Assembly (NCBI RefSeq): GCF_008327685.1 | Contig: NZ_BDDE01000009.1 | Coordinates: forward strand, 182,445-246,444 | Origin: Actinomadura sp. K4S16 | GTDB taxonomy: Bacteria > Actinomycetota > Actinomycetes > Streptosporangiales > Streptosporangiaceae | Direction of reading: 5' to 3' | Length of the DNA stretch: 64,000 nucleotides | Shown here: positions 17,627-26,209 of the stretch, piece after piece | How positions within the stretch are numbered: position 1 is the stretch's first letter | How the letters are laid out: each line of letters starts with the position of its first letter | Program-made: the position numbers and the translations under genes | The notes under the pieces: generated by a model | Database searches by the model: none | What the model was told of the DNA's origin: nothing | The model's input: the letters and a program-made list of their open reading frames with translations, nothing else

Positions 17627-19113
17627 CGAGAGTCCTCATCGTGGGCAGCGGACCCACCGGTGCCGCCTACGCCCGCGTGCTGACCGAGGCGCTGCCGTCC
17701 ATCCAGGTGGTCATGGTGGACGCCGGGCCGATCCTGACCGACCCGCCCGGCATGAACATCAAGAACATTCCCGAGCCCGGCGGGCAGGCCGCGGCGCGCG
17801 ACGCCTCCCAGGGGACCGCGGGCCTGCCCGGCGTGGCAGGCGTGCCCGGCGGCACCGTCGCCGAAGGGACCGTCACCGCCAGGCATGGAACGCACCTCAT
17901 CGGGCGCCCGGCGAAAGGCTCCGGCGGCATGCCCGCGGCTGCCGTCTCCACCTGCGTGGGCGGGCAGGGCGCACACTGGACCTGCGCCACTCCCCGGCCC
18001 ACCGGTACCGAGCGCGTCGCCTTCATAGATCCCGCCGAGTGGGAGGAGCACGTCGCCGACGCCGAGCGGCTGCTGCACACCACCCACTCCGCGTTCACCG
18101 AATCACCGCAGGCCGACGCCGCGCTCGCGCTACTCGCGGACGCGTTTCCGGACGTTCCGGTAAGGCGTCTGCCGATCGCGGCGGATCCGAAGCCCGACGG
18201 CATGCTGCGGTGGGCCGGCACCGACGTGGTGCTTCCCCGCCCGGGCCGATTCCTTCTCCGCCCGCGGACCCTGTGCACGCGGCTGCTGGTGTCGGGCAAC
18301 CGGGTGACCGGCGCTGTCCTGCGCGACCAGGAGACCGGTGCCTCGGAACGGCTGGAGGCGGACGCCGTGGTGGTCGCCGCCGACGCTCTCCGCACCCCGC
18401 AACTGCTGTGGGCTTCGGGCATCCGTCCCCCCGCGCTGGGCCGCTACCTCACCGAGCATCCGCTGCTCTTCGGCGTGGTCGCGGTGCGGCCCGGAACCCT
18501 GCCCGCCGTGCGGGCCCGGTCCCTCGACCCGATCACCACGGCAGTCAACCTCGGGTACAGCGACACCGCCCATCCGTTCCACGCCCAGCTGATGTTCACA
18601 CCGACCTGTCCGGTGCCACTCCCACCCGACCACCCGCAGGCCGACAATCCGGCGGGCTACATCGGCATGGGCTGGGGCGTGCGCAAGTGGCCCCGGTCAT
18701 CCGACCGCGTCACCTTCGACGACGGCGCACCGGACGACACCGGCCTGCCCGCCATCCGCATCGCCTACGAACTCACCGAACGAGAGGAAGCGGAGCTGGA
18801 CCGGGCGCGGTCCGTCGCGCTCCGTGCCGCGGCGCTCTTCGGCGACTTCCTGCCGGGAATGCCGCGTGCGATGCCTGCGGGCAGTTCGCTCCATTACATG
18901 GGGACGTTCAGGATGGGCCCTGCCGACGACGGAACCAGCGTCTGCGACACCTACTCGCGCCTCTGGGGCACGGACGGCCTGGTCCTTGCCGGCAACGGTC
19001 TGATCCCCACCGCCAACGCCTGCAACCCCACCCTGACCAGCGTCGCCCTGGCCGCCAGAGGTGCGGCGGCGCTTGCCGCCCGCCTTCGTATGGGGACCCC
19101 GATCCGTCCGTAA
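17623..19113 (+). CDS. pyranose-oxidase-like FAD sugar oxidase 2 (GMC superfamily)
   Basis: The protein is 496 aa, starting in a GTGA overlap with its paralogue. It has the FAD motif VLIVGSGPTGAAYARVL, the flavinylation-type STCVGGQGAHWTCATP (His118), GSSLHYMGTFRMG (His424) and ACNPTLT (Asn468). An insertion of about 25 Gly/Ala/Pro-rich residues follows MNIKNIPEPGG compared with the first copy. Two diverged oxidases beside two deglycosidases suggest activity on different glycosides or different sugar stereochemistry (inference). It is the last gene of the operon. Confidence 0.85.
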   Translation: MTRVLIVGSGPTGAAYARVLTEALPSIQVVMVDAGPILTDPPGMNIKNIPEPGGQAAARDASQGTAGLPGVAGVPGGTVAEGTVTARHGTHLIGRPAKGSGGMPAAAVSTCVGGQGAHWTCATPRPTGTERVAFIDPAEWEEHVADAERLLHTTHSAFTESPQADAALALLADAFPDVPVRRLPIAADPKPDGMLRWAGTDVVLPRPGRFLLRPRTLCTRLLVSGNRVTGAVLRDQETGASERLEADAVVVAADALRTPQLLWASGIRPPALGRYLTEHPLLFGVVAVRPGTLPAVRARSLDPITTAVNLGYSDTAHPFHAQLMFTPTCPVPLPPDHPQADNPAGYIGMGWGVRKWPRSSDRVTFDDGAPDDTGLPAIRIAYELTEREEAELDRARSVALRAAALFGDFLPGMPRAMPAGSSLHYMGTFRMGPADDGTSVCDTYSRLWGTDGLVLAGNGLIPTANACNPTLTSVALAARGAAALAARLRMGTPIRP

Positions 19114-19157
19114 GCCGATACGCGGGTCAGTGGGGACTTCTGAGGGTTCAGCATGAG

Positions 19158-19223
19158 GACGGCACGGCCACCGCGGATCGGAGGTCCTGGAGACCCAGGT
19201 GATCACAGCGGTGGCCGCCCGTC
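19158..19223. terminator. long hairpin between convergent genes
   Basis: Arms GACGG-CA-CGGCCACCGC (19158-19174) and GCGGTGGCCG-C-CCGTC (19208-19223) pair over 15 bp with a small bulge. The 33-nt loop contains further pairing (GGTC/GACC). A second short hairpin, GCCTG-TCC-CAGGC, lies at 19241-19253. They sit between the convergent sugar-oxidase operon and the DUF1593 gene, so a bidirectional terminator is likely. No T-run is present. Confidence 0.5.
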
Positions 19224-19265
19224 GTCAGGGCTCGCCGGGGGCCTGTCCCAGGCGATGGCGAAGCG

Positions 19266-22010
19266 CTATGAGGTCGGTTCGAAGACTATCCGGCGGTAGT
19301 CGCTGAGGTTGTGCTCGCCGTTGTCCTTCACCTCCAGGATCACGTGGAAGATCTTTCCGGCGGAATCGGACGGCACGTTGATCGTGGCGGTGCTTGAAGA
19401 GCTGTTGGAGATGTTGACCGTTCCGGGGTAGGTGCCGGCGTCGGACTGGATCCACCAGCTGTAGGTGAGGTTGTTCCCGTCAGGGTCGGTCGTCTTGGAG
19501 GCGTCCAGCGTGACCGCGGTGCCCTGGCGGGGAGTCTTCTTCAGGACGCTGACGCCGTTGTCGCCGTCAAGGACGATGACGGGGTTCCGGTTGCCGGAAC
19601 CGGACTGCGCCCAGTCCATCCGCGCCGCGAAGTTGTTGTAGGAGGCCGAGTAGAAGCGGTTGTTGTACGTCCCGCAGGTACTGGAATCCGTCCAGACGTT
19701 GTTCGAGTCTCCCTTGTACGTTCCGCCCCAGCTGGCCTGGTTGGGATGGTCCGGGTCGTTGAGGCCGGTGGGCGTGACGTAGAGGAAGGACGGGGTGTCG
19801 CCCTCTACGCCGTAGACGTACTTGGGGTATTGCCTGCCGAGGTTTCCGTGGCCCTGGATATCGGTCGCGTACTGGTTCCAGTTCGCTTTGCCGGTTCCGT
19901 TCTGGAACTTCCAGGCGCATTCGTCCCAGATGAAGAGGAGGTTGCCTCCCGAGACGCTGCGCATCCACTGGTGCGAGCTGTAGCTGAGCGGCTGGGAGGA
20001 GTCCCTGTCCTGGTCGGTGATGGTGTACACGCGGAGCTTGCGGAGGAACGCGTCCAGTTGCGCCTGCGTCCGGTCCTGCTTCACGCGCCAGATGGACTGG
20101 GCGACCGTGTTCCCGCCGCCCCAGACGGTGACGTAGAGCGGACGGGCGTCGTTCTCGTCCGCCAGCTTGATGATCTCGTTGCTGCCGGGGGAGTCGTTGG
20201 AGGCGCCCAGGAACTGGACACCCCGGTTCCGGCTTCCGGTCATGACCCGGCTCCTCAGGTACTGGGCGCTCGGCCAGTACCCGATCTCCTGCCTGCTCTC
20301 GTCGGCTGCGAAGCCCACCTGGTTCGAGCGCTTCATCAGGTTGGGCAGGTCCTTCTCGTACGCGTTGATCGTGTCGTTGATGATGCTGATGAAGCCGCTC
20401 TTGGTGGGGTCGTTGAGGGTGTCGATGCTCCAGCCGGTCGTCAGGACGATGCTCTCGATCTCATACATGTCCGCATGGGCGAGGAGCCGCGTCAGCGACT
20501 CGTGGTCATCCGGCTCCCAGGTGGAGATGTCCGTCAGCACGACCACGCGCGGCTTGAGGGACGTCGCCTTGCTGACGGAGATCGTCTTTTTGGCGGAGCC
20601 GGTGTGGCCGTCGTTGTCGGTGACGGTCACCGTGACGGTGTAGCTGCCTTCGCCGGCGTACTTGTGGGTGGCGGTCCGGGTACCGGCGGTGGCGCCGTCC
20701 CCGAAGTCGATCTTGTAGGCGCTGATGGTGCCGTCGGGGTCGAAGGAGCCGGACGCATCGACGGTGACGGTCTCTCCGGGCTTGGGGAACTCGGGGGAGA
20801 CGGTGAACGCGGAGACGGGGTCGCCGGAGTAGACCTTGACCGTCTGGCTCTGGCTTCCGCTCTTGCCGTCGTTGTCGGTGACGGTCAGTGTGACCTTGTA
20901 GTCGCCGGCGGCGGTGTAGGTGTGGGTGGCCTTCTGCCCGGTGCCGGTGGTGCCGTCTCCGAAGTTCCAGGCGTAGGCGGTGATGGTGCCGTCAGCGTCG
21001 CTGGAGGTCGAACCGTCGAAGGTGACGGTCTCGTGCGGGACGGGCTTGGCGGGGGTGTAGGTGAAGGCTGCCGCCGGCCCGGCGAGAGACACCTTGATGG
21101 CGTTGACTTTGGCGTTCTCGACGTTGGAGATGAATTTGAGGTCGAGTGCTCCGTCGGTGACGGTGACGGGGGTTTGGGTGGTGTAGGCGGTGTTGGCTCC
21201 TGCTTTGGCGTAGATGTCGAGGTCGGTGATGCGTTCGGTGCCCTCCATTTGGACGTCGAAGCTGCGTTTTCCTGTTTGTGTGTGGTAGGTCTCGGCGAAG
21301 TAGAGGGTGACCAGGTATGCGGCGTTGGGGACGGTGGCTTTGTAGGTGAAGTTTCCGTATCTTTCGGTTTGGTAGAGGGGGTCGTCGGTGGTTGCGGCGA
21401 TGGGGTTGGTGGTGGTGTAGGTGGTTCCTCCGGTGAAGCCGGTGTCGGCGGTGAATGTGGTGCCGTCGGAGGCGGTGTAGGCGTTTCCGCCGGCGTTGAC
21501 GGCGAAGACGGTGCCGTCGTTGTGCGGGGGTGTGGAGGTTCCGGAGAAGGTGAGCCAGTCGAGGTTGAGGTTGCCGTTGACGAAGACGAGTTTGACGTCC
21601 TGGACGCCGTTTTGGGCGGGCAGGGTGAGGGATTTGGTCTGGTAGGTGTCCCAGCCTCCGGTGCCGCCGATGGTGAGGGTGGCGGTGTTGGTTCCGCCGA
21701 TCCAGACCTGGACTTTGGTGTCGCCGCCGCCGTTGGCGGCGTTCAGTTGGACGGTGTCGGTGCCGGTGTGCAGGTCCACGCCGTTGTACTGGACCCAGGC
21801 GTTGGCTCCGACATAGCACAGCACCCCGTTGCAGGTCTGCAGCGAGCCACCCGAACCGGTGTAGCTCTCCGCCTCGATCCTCGTCCACCCATCTATGGTG
21901 GCCGCGGCCGAGGCCCGCGGAACGGAACTGACACATTGCAGCAGCAGGAGCATCGTTGTCACGGCTGCAGTGCACAGGACCATGAACGGCCTATGCCTTC
22001 TTGACGACAT
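19266..22010 (-). CDS. secreted CBM6-malectin-PKD-PKD-DUF1593 (Sde182-like) protein 1
   Basis: The protein is 914 aa, with GAGGAAAGG before the ATG. In order: signal peptide (1 to about 36), a CBM6-like carbohydrate-binding domain (IEAESYTGSGGSLQTC, about 40-155), a malectin-like domain (FAVNAGGNAYTASDGTTF, about 168-305), two PKD domains (YAWNFGDGTTGTGQKATHTY and YKIDFGDGATAGTRTATHKY), a nucleoside-hydrolase-fold DUF1593 domain (VVVLTDISTWEPDDHESLTRLL, about 490-830) and a C-terminal Ig-like domain. DUF1593 proteins are found with plant cell wall degradation systems but their activity is not established. The CBM6-malectin part is almost identical at DNA level to that of the neighbouring paralogue. 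Confidence 0.88.
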   Translation of the reverse strand: MSSRRHRPFMVLCTAAVTTMLLLLQCVSSVPRASAAATIDGWTRIEAESYTGSGGSLQTCNGVLCYVGANAWVQYNGVDLHTGTDTVQLNAANGGGDTKVQVWIGGTNTATLTIGGTGGWDTYQTKSLTLPAQNGVQDVKLVFVNGNLNLDWLTFSGTSTPPHNDGTVFAVNAGGNAYTASDGTTFTADTGFTGGTTYTTTNPIAATTDDPLYQTERYGNFTYKATVPNAAYLVTLYFAETYHTQTGKRSFDVQMEGTERITDLDIYAKAGANTAYTTQTPVTVTDGALDLKFISNVENAKVNAIKVSLAGPAAAFTYTPAKPVPHETVTFDGSTSSDADGTITAYAWNFGDGTTGTGQKATHTYTAAGDYKVTLTVTDNDGKSGSQSQTVKVYSGDPVSAFTVSPEFPKPGETVTVDASGSFDPDGTISAYKIDFGDGATAGTRTATHKYAGEGSYTVTVTVTDNDGHTGSAKKTISVSKATSLKPRVVVLTDISTWEPDDHESLTRLLAHADMYEIESIVLTTGWSIDTLNDPTKSGFISIINDTINAYEKDLPNLMKRSNQVGFAADESRQEIGYWPSAQYLRSRVMTGSRNRGVQFLGASNDSPGSNEIIKLADENDARPLYVTVWGGGNTVAQSIWRVKQDRTQAQLDAFLRKLRVYTITDQDRDSSQPLSYSSHQWMRSVSGGNLLFIWDECAWKFQNGTGKANWNQYATDIQGHGNLGRQYPKYVYGVEGDTPSFLYVTPTGLNDPDHPNQASWGGTYKGDSNNVWTDSSTCGTYNNRFYSASYNNFAARMDWAQSGSGNRNPVIVLDGDNGVSVLKKTPRQGTAVTLDASKTTDPDGNNLTYSWWIQSDAGTYPGTVNISNSSSSTATINVPSDSAGKIFHVILEVKDNGEHNLSDYRRIVFEPTS
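21091..21856. repeat. near-identical 766-bp duplicated block, copy 1
   Basis: This block matches 23384-24149 at a constant offset of 2293. By eye I found four mismatches in 766 bp. It encodes the end of the malectin domain back to the start of CBM6. Similarity falls off sharply just outside, although a second, weaker block covers the last PKD domain. Confidence 0.9.
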
Positions 22011-22100
22011 TAGAATCCTTTCCTCTTTGAGGACGAGAAACTCGAAACCGCTCTAGCTATGGAGCGGACCTGCCGATATGGCCGCCTCCCGTCACGGGAA

Positions 22101-22137
22101 GGGCCTGAAGGCGTCGCCTTTCAACGCCTTCAGGCCC
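22101..22137 (-). terminator. strong hairpin terminator downstream of DUF1593 gene 2
   Basis: GGGCCTGAAGGCG (22101-22113) and CGCCTTCAGGCCC (22125-22137) form a perfect 13-bp stem with an 11-nt loop, 40 bp beyond the stop of the minus-strand gene at 22177. There is no clear T-run on the transcript side, which is common in high-GC actinomycetes. Confidence 0.75.
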
Positions 22138-22176
22138 CCGGATCTGGTGGAACTACGCCCTTGTGTCAGCCCACAC

Positions 22177-24294
22177 TCATGGGAGGTTCCAGTCCGCGCG
22201 TTCGGCGAAGGACGACTGGAAGTCGGCGCGCCACCTGGAGATGGTTCCTCCGCCGGGCCCGTCGACCCAGTGGTTGGTCGATCCGTCGCGCTTGTACTGG
22301 CCGCCCCAGCTGGGCTGCGTGGGGTCTTCGGGGTTGTTGATCCCGCGGTTCGCGCTGAGCAGGTGAAGGAACGACGGCGAATCGCCCTCCTGGACCCCTG
22401 TGATGCAGCATCCTCTCGGCGGGTACACGGCCCCGAGAGGCCCGTGGTTGTTGCGGATGTTCGCGTCGAGCCACGCCAGGTTGCACAGCGAGGTGTCGCC
22501 GCTGTTGCAGAACATCCCGCCGTAGGTGGTGTTCGAGTGGATGATGAACAGGTTCGGGAAGTTCTGCTTCATCCAGTCGATCGTGTCGTCCTGGTGCGCG
22601 ATGGCGAAAATGCGCATCTTGCTGAGGAAGCGGTCCAACTCGGCCTGGCTGCGCGTGTTCTTCACCTTCCAGATCGCCTGCGCCACCTGGCTGTTGTCGC
22701 CCCAGATGGAGAACCACACCGGCCGCGAATCGGCCTTGTCGACGATGCTGATGACCGCGTCCGAGGCGTCGCTGTCCTTGCCGGCCCCGATGTTGTTGCC
22801 GGTCGATCCGCCCCAGGTGCCGTTGCGGCCCTGGTGGACGATCGAACGCAGGTAGTCGGGGCTGGGGTAGTCGGGGTCGTGCTTCTTGAGGTTCTGGTAC
22901 ACCAGGGCGTACTTGTCGATCGCGGCCAGCATGTTCTGCTTGTTGGCGACGTTGCGCGTGGTGGCGGCCGTGGCCAGCATTCCCTCGATGTCGAACTCGT
23001 TGCTGTACATGAGGAAGCGGACCATCGACTGGACGTCGTCCGGGTCGCTGTTCGCTCCGTCCAGCGTCGGGAAGTCCGACGAGACGACGATCCGGTACTT
23101 CTGCTTCTGGGATACGGAGATCGTCTTCTTGGCGGTGCTGGTGCGGCCGTCGTTGTCGGTGACGGTCACCGTGACGGTGTAGCCGCCTTCGCCGGTGTAC
23201 TTGTGGGTGGCGGTCGCGGTGTTCGCGGTGGCGCCGTCCCCGAAGTCGATCTTGTAGGCGGTGATGGTGCCGTTGGGGTCGAAGGAGCCGGACGCGTCGA
23301 CGGTGACGGTCTCTCCGGGCTTGGGCCGTTCGGGGGAGACGGTGAAGGCGGCGACGGGGTCCTCGGCGGGTCCGGCCGTGGTCACCTTGATGGCGTTGAC
23401 CTTGGCGTTCTCGACGTTGGAGATGAATTTGAGGTCGAGTGCTCCGTCGGTGACGGTGACGGGGGTTTGGGTGGTGTAGGCGGTGTTGGCTCCTGCTTTG
23501 GCGTAGATGTCGAGGTCGGTGATGCGTTCGGTGCCCTCCATTTGGACGTCGAAGCTGCGTTTTCCTGTTTGTGTGTGGTAGGTCTCGGCGAAGTAGAGGG
23601 TGACCAGGTATGCGGTGTTGGGGACGGTGGCTTTGTAGGTGAAGTTTCCGTATCTTTCGGTTTGGTAGAGGGGGTCGTCGGTGGTTGCGGCGATGGGGTT
23701 GGTGGTGGTGTAGGTGGTTCCTCCGGTGAAGCCGGTGTCGGCGGTGAATGTGGTGCCGTCGGAGGCGGTGTAGGCGTTTCCGCCGGCGTTGACGGCGAAG
23801 ACGGTGCCGTCGTTGTGCGGGGGTGTGGAGGTTCCGGAGAAGGTGAGCCAGTCGAGGTTGAGGTTGCCGTTGACGAAGACGAGTTTGACGTCCTGGACGC
23901 CGTTTTGGGCGGGCAGGGTGAGGGATTTGGTCTGGTAGGTGTCCCAGCCTCCGGTGCCGCCGATGGTGAGGGTGGCGGTGTTGGTTCCGCCGATCCAGAC
24001 CTGGACTTTGGTGTCGCCGCCGCCGTTGGCGGCGTTCAGTTGGATGGTGTCGGTGCCGGTGTGCAGGTCCACGCCGTTGTACTGGACCCAGGCGTTGGCT
24101 CCGACGTAGCACAGCACCCCGTTGCAGGTCTGCAGCGAGCCACCCGAACTCGTGTAGCTCTCCGCCTCGATCCTCGACCAGCCGTCCGTGGAGGCCGCCG
24201 CCTCCACAGCTCCCATGCCTTGCAGCAGCAGAAGCAGTGCTGTGGCGACCGCGGTGCACAGCACCGCGAACGGCCTATGCCTCGTTGACAACAT
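22177..24294 (-). CDS. secreted CBM6-malectin-PKD-DUF1593 protein 2
   Basis: From the ATG at 24294 (GAGGAAAGG upstream) the protein is 705 aa. It has a signal peptide (1 to about 32), CBM6-like and malectin-like domains nearly identical to those of the gene at 19266, one PKD domain (YKIDFGDGATANTATATHKY) and a DUF1593 catalytic-type domain (IVVSSDFPTLDGANSDPDDVQSM, about 400-705). It lacks the second PKD and the C-terminal Ig-like domain of its paralogue, and the DUF1593 parts are clearly diverged. A possible SorC operator lies about 300 bp upstream. Likely secreted and acting on a plant polysaccharide or glycoside (inference). Confidence 0.87.
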   Translation of the reverse strand: MLSTRHRPFAVLCTAVATALLLLLQGMGAVEAAASTDGWSRIEAESYTSSGGSLQTCNGVLCYVGANAWVQYNGVDLHTGTDTIQLNAANGGGDTKVQVWIGGTNTATLTIGGTGGWDTYQTKSLTLPAQNGVQDVKLVFVNGNLNLDWLTFSGTSTPPHNDGTVFAVNAGGNAYTASDGTTFTADTGFTGGTTYTTTNPIAATTDDPLYQTERYGNFTYKATVPNTAYLVTLYFAETYHTQTGKRSFDVQMEGTERITDLDIYAKAGANTAYTTQTPVTVTDGALDLKFISNVENAKVNAIKVTTAGPAEDPVAAFTVSPERPKPGETVTVDASGSFDPNGTITAYKIDFGDGATANTATATHKYTGEGGYTVTVTVTDNDGRTSTAKKTISVSQKQKYRIVVSSDFPTLDGANSDPDDVQSMVRFLMYSNEFDIEGMLATAATTRNVANKQNMLAAIDKYALVYQNLKKHDPDYPSPDYLRSIVHQGRNGTWGGSTGNNIGAGKDSDASDAVISIVDKADSRPVWFSIWGDNSQVAQAIWKVKNTRSQAELDRFLSKMRIFAIAHQDDTIDWMKQNFPNLFIIHSNTTYGGMFCNSGDTSLCNLAWLDANIRNNHGPLGAVYPPRGCCITGVQEGDSPSFLHLLSANRGINNPEDPTQPSWGGQYKRDGSTNHWVDGPGGGTISRWRADFQSSFAERADWNLP
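23384..24149. repeat. near-identical 766-bp duplicated block, copy 2
   Basis: Partner of 21091-21856. Its coding strand uses many A-ending codons (CAA, GAA, AGA, GGA, AAA, GCA), unlike the G/C-ending codons of the flanking parts of the same genes. That points to recent gene conversion or acquisition of this cassette. Confidence 0.9.
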
Positions 24295-24652
24295 TCGAAC
24301 CCTTTCCTCGCACTCCAGACGGCACACGTGATGCGACTCAGCCTGCGATCGGCATCCGCACACCATCCGGCGATTGAACCCTTGGAAGTAACCCTTTCGA
24401 CGGATGCGGCCGCTGAAGGACAGCGCTTCCTATATCGATTGCAGGCTTTATTGCCATGGTCGTTGTAAAGCGAGTGACGCGCCGCAGGACGCCGCGCCTG
24501 CTCACCGGATGTCTCGGCGGGCCGACTATCTCCAGTTGGCTGGATTGCCCGTGATGATTACACAGGCGACTGGTGTCGACAAGTTGTATTCAGCCTTGAA
24601 TATACATTCACTCAACTTTCGCGACGAGCTCGTTCCGCGATGTACCTCTCGT
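24295..24652. other. intergenic region upstream of DUF1593 gene 2
   Basis: These 358 bp are less GC-rich than the genes around them. They must hold the promoter of the minus-strand DUF1593 gene and the terminator of the pectate lyase gene. The only clear element is the TGAAT-N4-ATTCA site at 24597-24610. I saw no open frame with coding character and no strong hairpin. Confidence 0.6.
24597..24610. promoter_or_regulatory. SorC-type operator candidate, site A
   Basis: TGAATATACATTCA has perfect 5-bp arms (TGAAT/ATTCA) around a 4-bp spacer. It lies upstream of the DUF1593 gene that starts at 24294, and the same dyad recurs at the pectate lyase, SorC and sugar-transporter promoters. Confidence 0.55.
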
Positions 24653-26068
24653 CTACTGTGGTCCCGCGCAGCGGCTGACGATGCCGGGGACGTCGGCCGC
24701 GGTGTCCGGCTTGTAGCTGTACGGAGGGTCGGTGAACGGGGTGACGCCCCCTCCGGTGCCGCCGGCTCCGCTGTCCCGCTTGCCGCTGGTGTTGTCGTAG
24801 GCGTTGCCGCGGGCCGTGATGTACGACGGGCGGTCGTACATGAACTGGTGGGGGTTGTGCGTGCCCTTGAAGTAGTTGTTCTCGATCAGGACCGAAGCGA
24901 GCGCGCCCACGCCGACGGCGTACGTGTTGCCGGTGGCCGTGTAGTAGTTGTTGTAGACGTGCCCCTTGCCGAAGAGCATCCGCGGCATTCGCTGGTCGAC
25001 CAGGTCGGCGAACCAGTTGTGGTGGAAGGTGGCGTTCTCCTTGCCCGCGTCCGTGGAGTCGTGGTCGGCGCCGGCGCTGATCAGGCTGGCGAAGCGGTGC
25101 GAGTTGTTGCGGTCGGTGTACCAGAACTTCACCCAGGACACCGTGAGGAAGTCCGAGCCCTTGGTGAGGTCCAGGAGGCCGTCGCCCGCGTCCTGGACGT
25201 TCAGGTGGTCGAACCAGAGGTGGTCCGAGCCGCGCGCCGCGAGCGTGTCGGCGGGGTAGCGGCCGTACCCGGCGCCGCGGATGTTCAGGTTGCGGACGAT
25301 GATGTTGCCGTTGCCGGACTCGATGTTGAGCCCGCCCTGGATGGTGGCGTTCTTGTCGGCGCCGACCAGGGTCTTGTTGCTCGCGATGTTCACGGCGCTG
25401 GTGCCGGTGTTGATCGTTCCGGAGATCCGGAGGACGCGTGCCGTGGAGTCTCCCGCGTACTTCTGCAGGTCCCCCAGCGTTGTGATGGTCTGCGGGGTCG
25501 CGTCGCCTCCGCCGGTCGTCGTGTTGCGGCCGGCCCCCGCGACGGCCGCCCAGCCGTGGAGGGCGGTGTCGCAGGTACCTGAGCCGGGGGGCGGGGTGTC
25601 GGTCGGCGTGGGAGTGGGGGAGCCGGGGGCGGTGGATCCGGTGCAGGCCGTGCCGTTGAGGGTGAAGGACGAGGGCTTGGGGTTCGGGCCGGACGAGAGG
25701 CCGTTGAATCCGATCTCGACGGAGCCGCCGGAGGCGATCGCGGCGTTCCAGTCCATGCTCTTGGCGGTGACGTTCCGCCCGCTCTGGCTCCAGGCGGCAG
25801 ACCAGCCGTTGCTCACCTTCTGGCCGGAATCGGGGAAGGTGAAGCCCAGCGTCCATCCGTTGACCGCGTCACCGAGATTCTTGATGCTGACGCCGGCGGT
25901 GAAGCCGCCGTCCCAGTCGCTGGTCGTGTAGGTCACCGCGCAGCCGGCGGCCGCCTGCGCCTGGATCGCGGACACTCCGGTGACGAGGCCGCCTGCGATC
26001 AGCGGTACTGCGGCGAGGGCGACGCGGCGCTGCCGGGAGCGAGCGGCTCCAGGCCGGACGAGTCTCAT
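24653..26068 (-). CDS. secreted CBM2-pectate lyase (PL1 family)
   Basis: This 471-aa protein is preceded by GAAGGAG. A signal peptide (1 to about 41, ending AQAAAG) is followed by a CBM2-like domain (CAVTYTTSDWDGGFTAGVSI ... NGTAC, about 42-143), a Pro/Thr linker (SPTPTPTDTPPPG) and a right-handed beta-helix pectate lyase domain (about 160-471). The latter shows the PL1 pattern: LWFDHLNVQD, LTVSWVKFWYTDRNNS, and QRMPRMLFGKGHVYNNYY with the catalytic-type Arg in the RMPR segment. It should cleave de-esterified homogalacturonan by Ca-dependent beta-elimination outside the cell. It is divergent from SorC regulator 1, with two operator-like dyads in between. Confidence 0.92.
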   Translation of the reverse strand: MRLVRPGAARSRQRRVALAAVPLIAGGLVTGVSAIQAQAAAGCAVTYTTSDWDGGFTAGVSIKNLGDAVNGWTLGFTFPDSGQKVSNGWSAAWSQSGRNVTAKSMDWNAAIASGGSVEIGFNGLSSGPNPKPSSFTLNGTACTGSTAPGSPTPTPTDTPPPGSGTCDTALHGWAAVAGAGRNTTTGGGDATPQTITTLGDLQKYAGDSTARVLRISGTINTGTSAVNIASNKTLVGADKNATIQGGLNIESGNGNIIVRNLNIRGAGYGRYPADTLAARGSDHLWFDHLNVQDAGDGLLDLTKGSDFLTVSWVKFWYTDRNNSHRFASLISAGADHDSTDAGKENATFHHNWFADLVDQRMPRMLFGKGHVYNNYYTATGNTYAVGVGALASVLIENNYFKGTHNPHQFMYDRPSYITARGNAYDNTSGKRDSGAGGTGGGVTPFTDPPYSYKPDTAADVPGIVSRCAGPQ

Positions 26069-26209
26069 GAGACCTGCTCCTTCCCGCCACGGCCGTGGGG
26101 TGGCTCGTGACTTGCCTGCCCGCCTCGGGGGAGGCGCTCAGTGCCTGGTCCCAGGAGGGGACCGCCGAGATCGTCCCTCCGGGAAATGCCTGCCGCAATG
26201 GCCTCTTTC

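Noticed and set aside
20570..20970. Repeated GTCGTTGTCGGTGACGGTCA-type sequence as a possible CRISPR or tandem repeat
   Set aside because: The repeats encode the VTDNDG end of consecutive PKD domains, are far apart and diverge as protein repeats do.
19746..24288. Two long Gly/Val-rich plus-strand frames (752 and 736 aa) opposite the DUF1593 genes
   Set aside because: They mirror the repetitive Thr/Asn/Ala-rich CBM6 and malectin domains on the other strand, have no domain logic, and lack ribosome binding sites.
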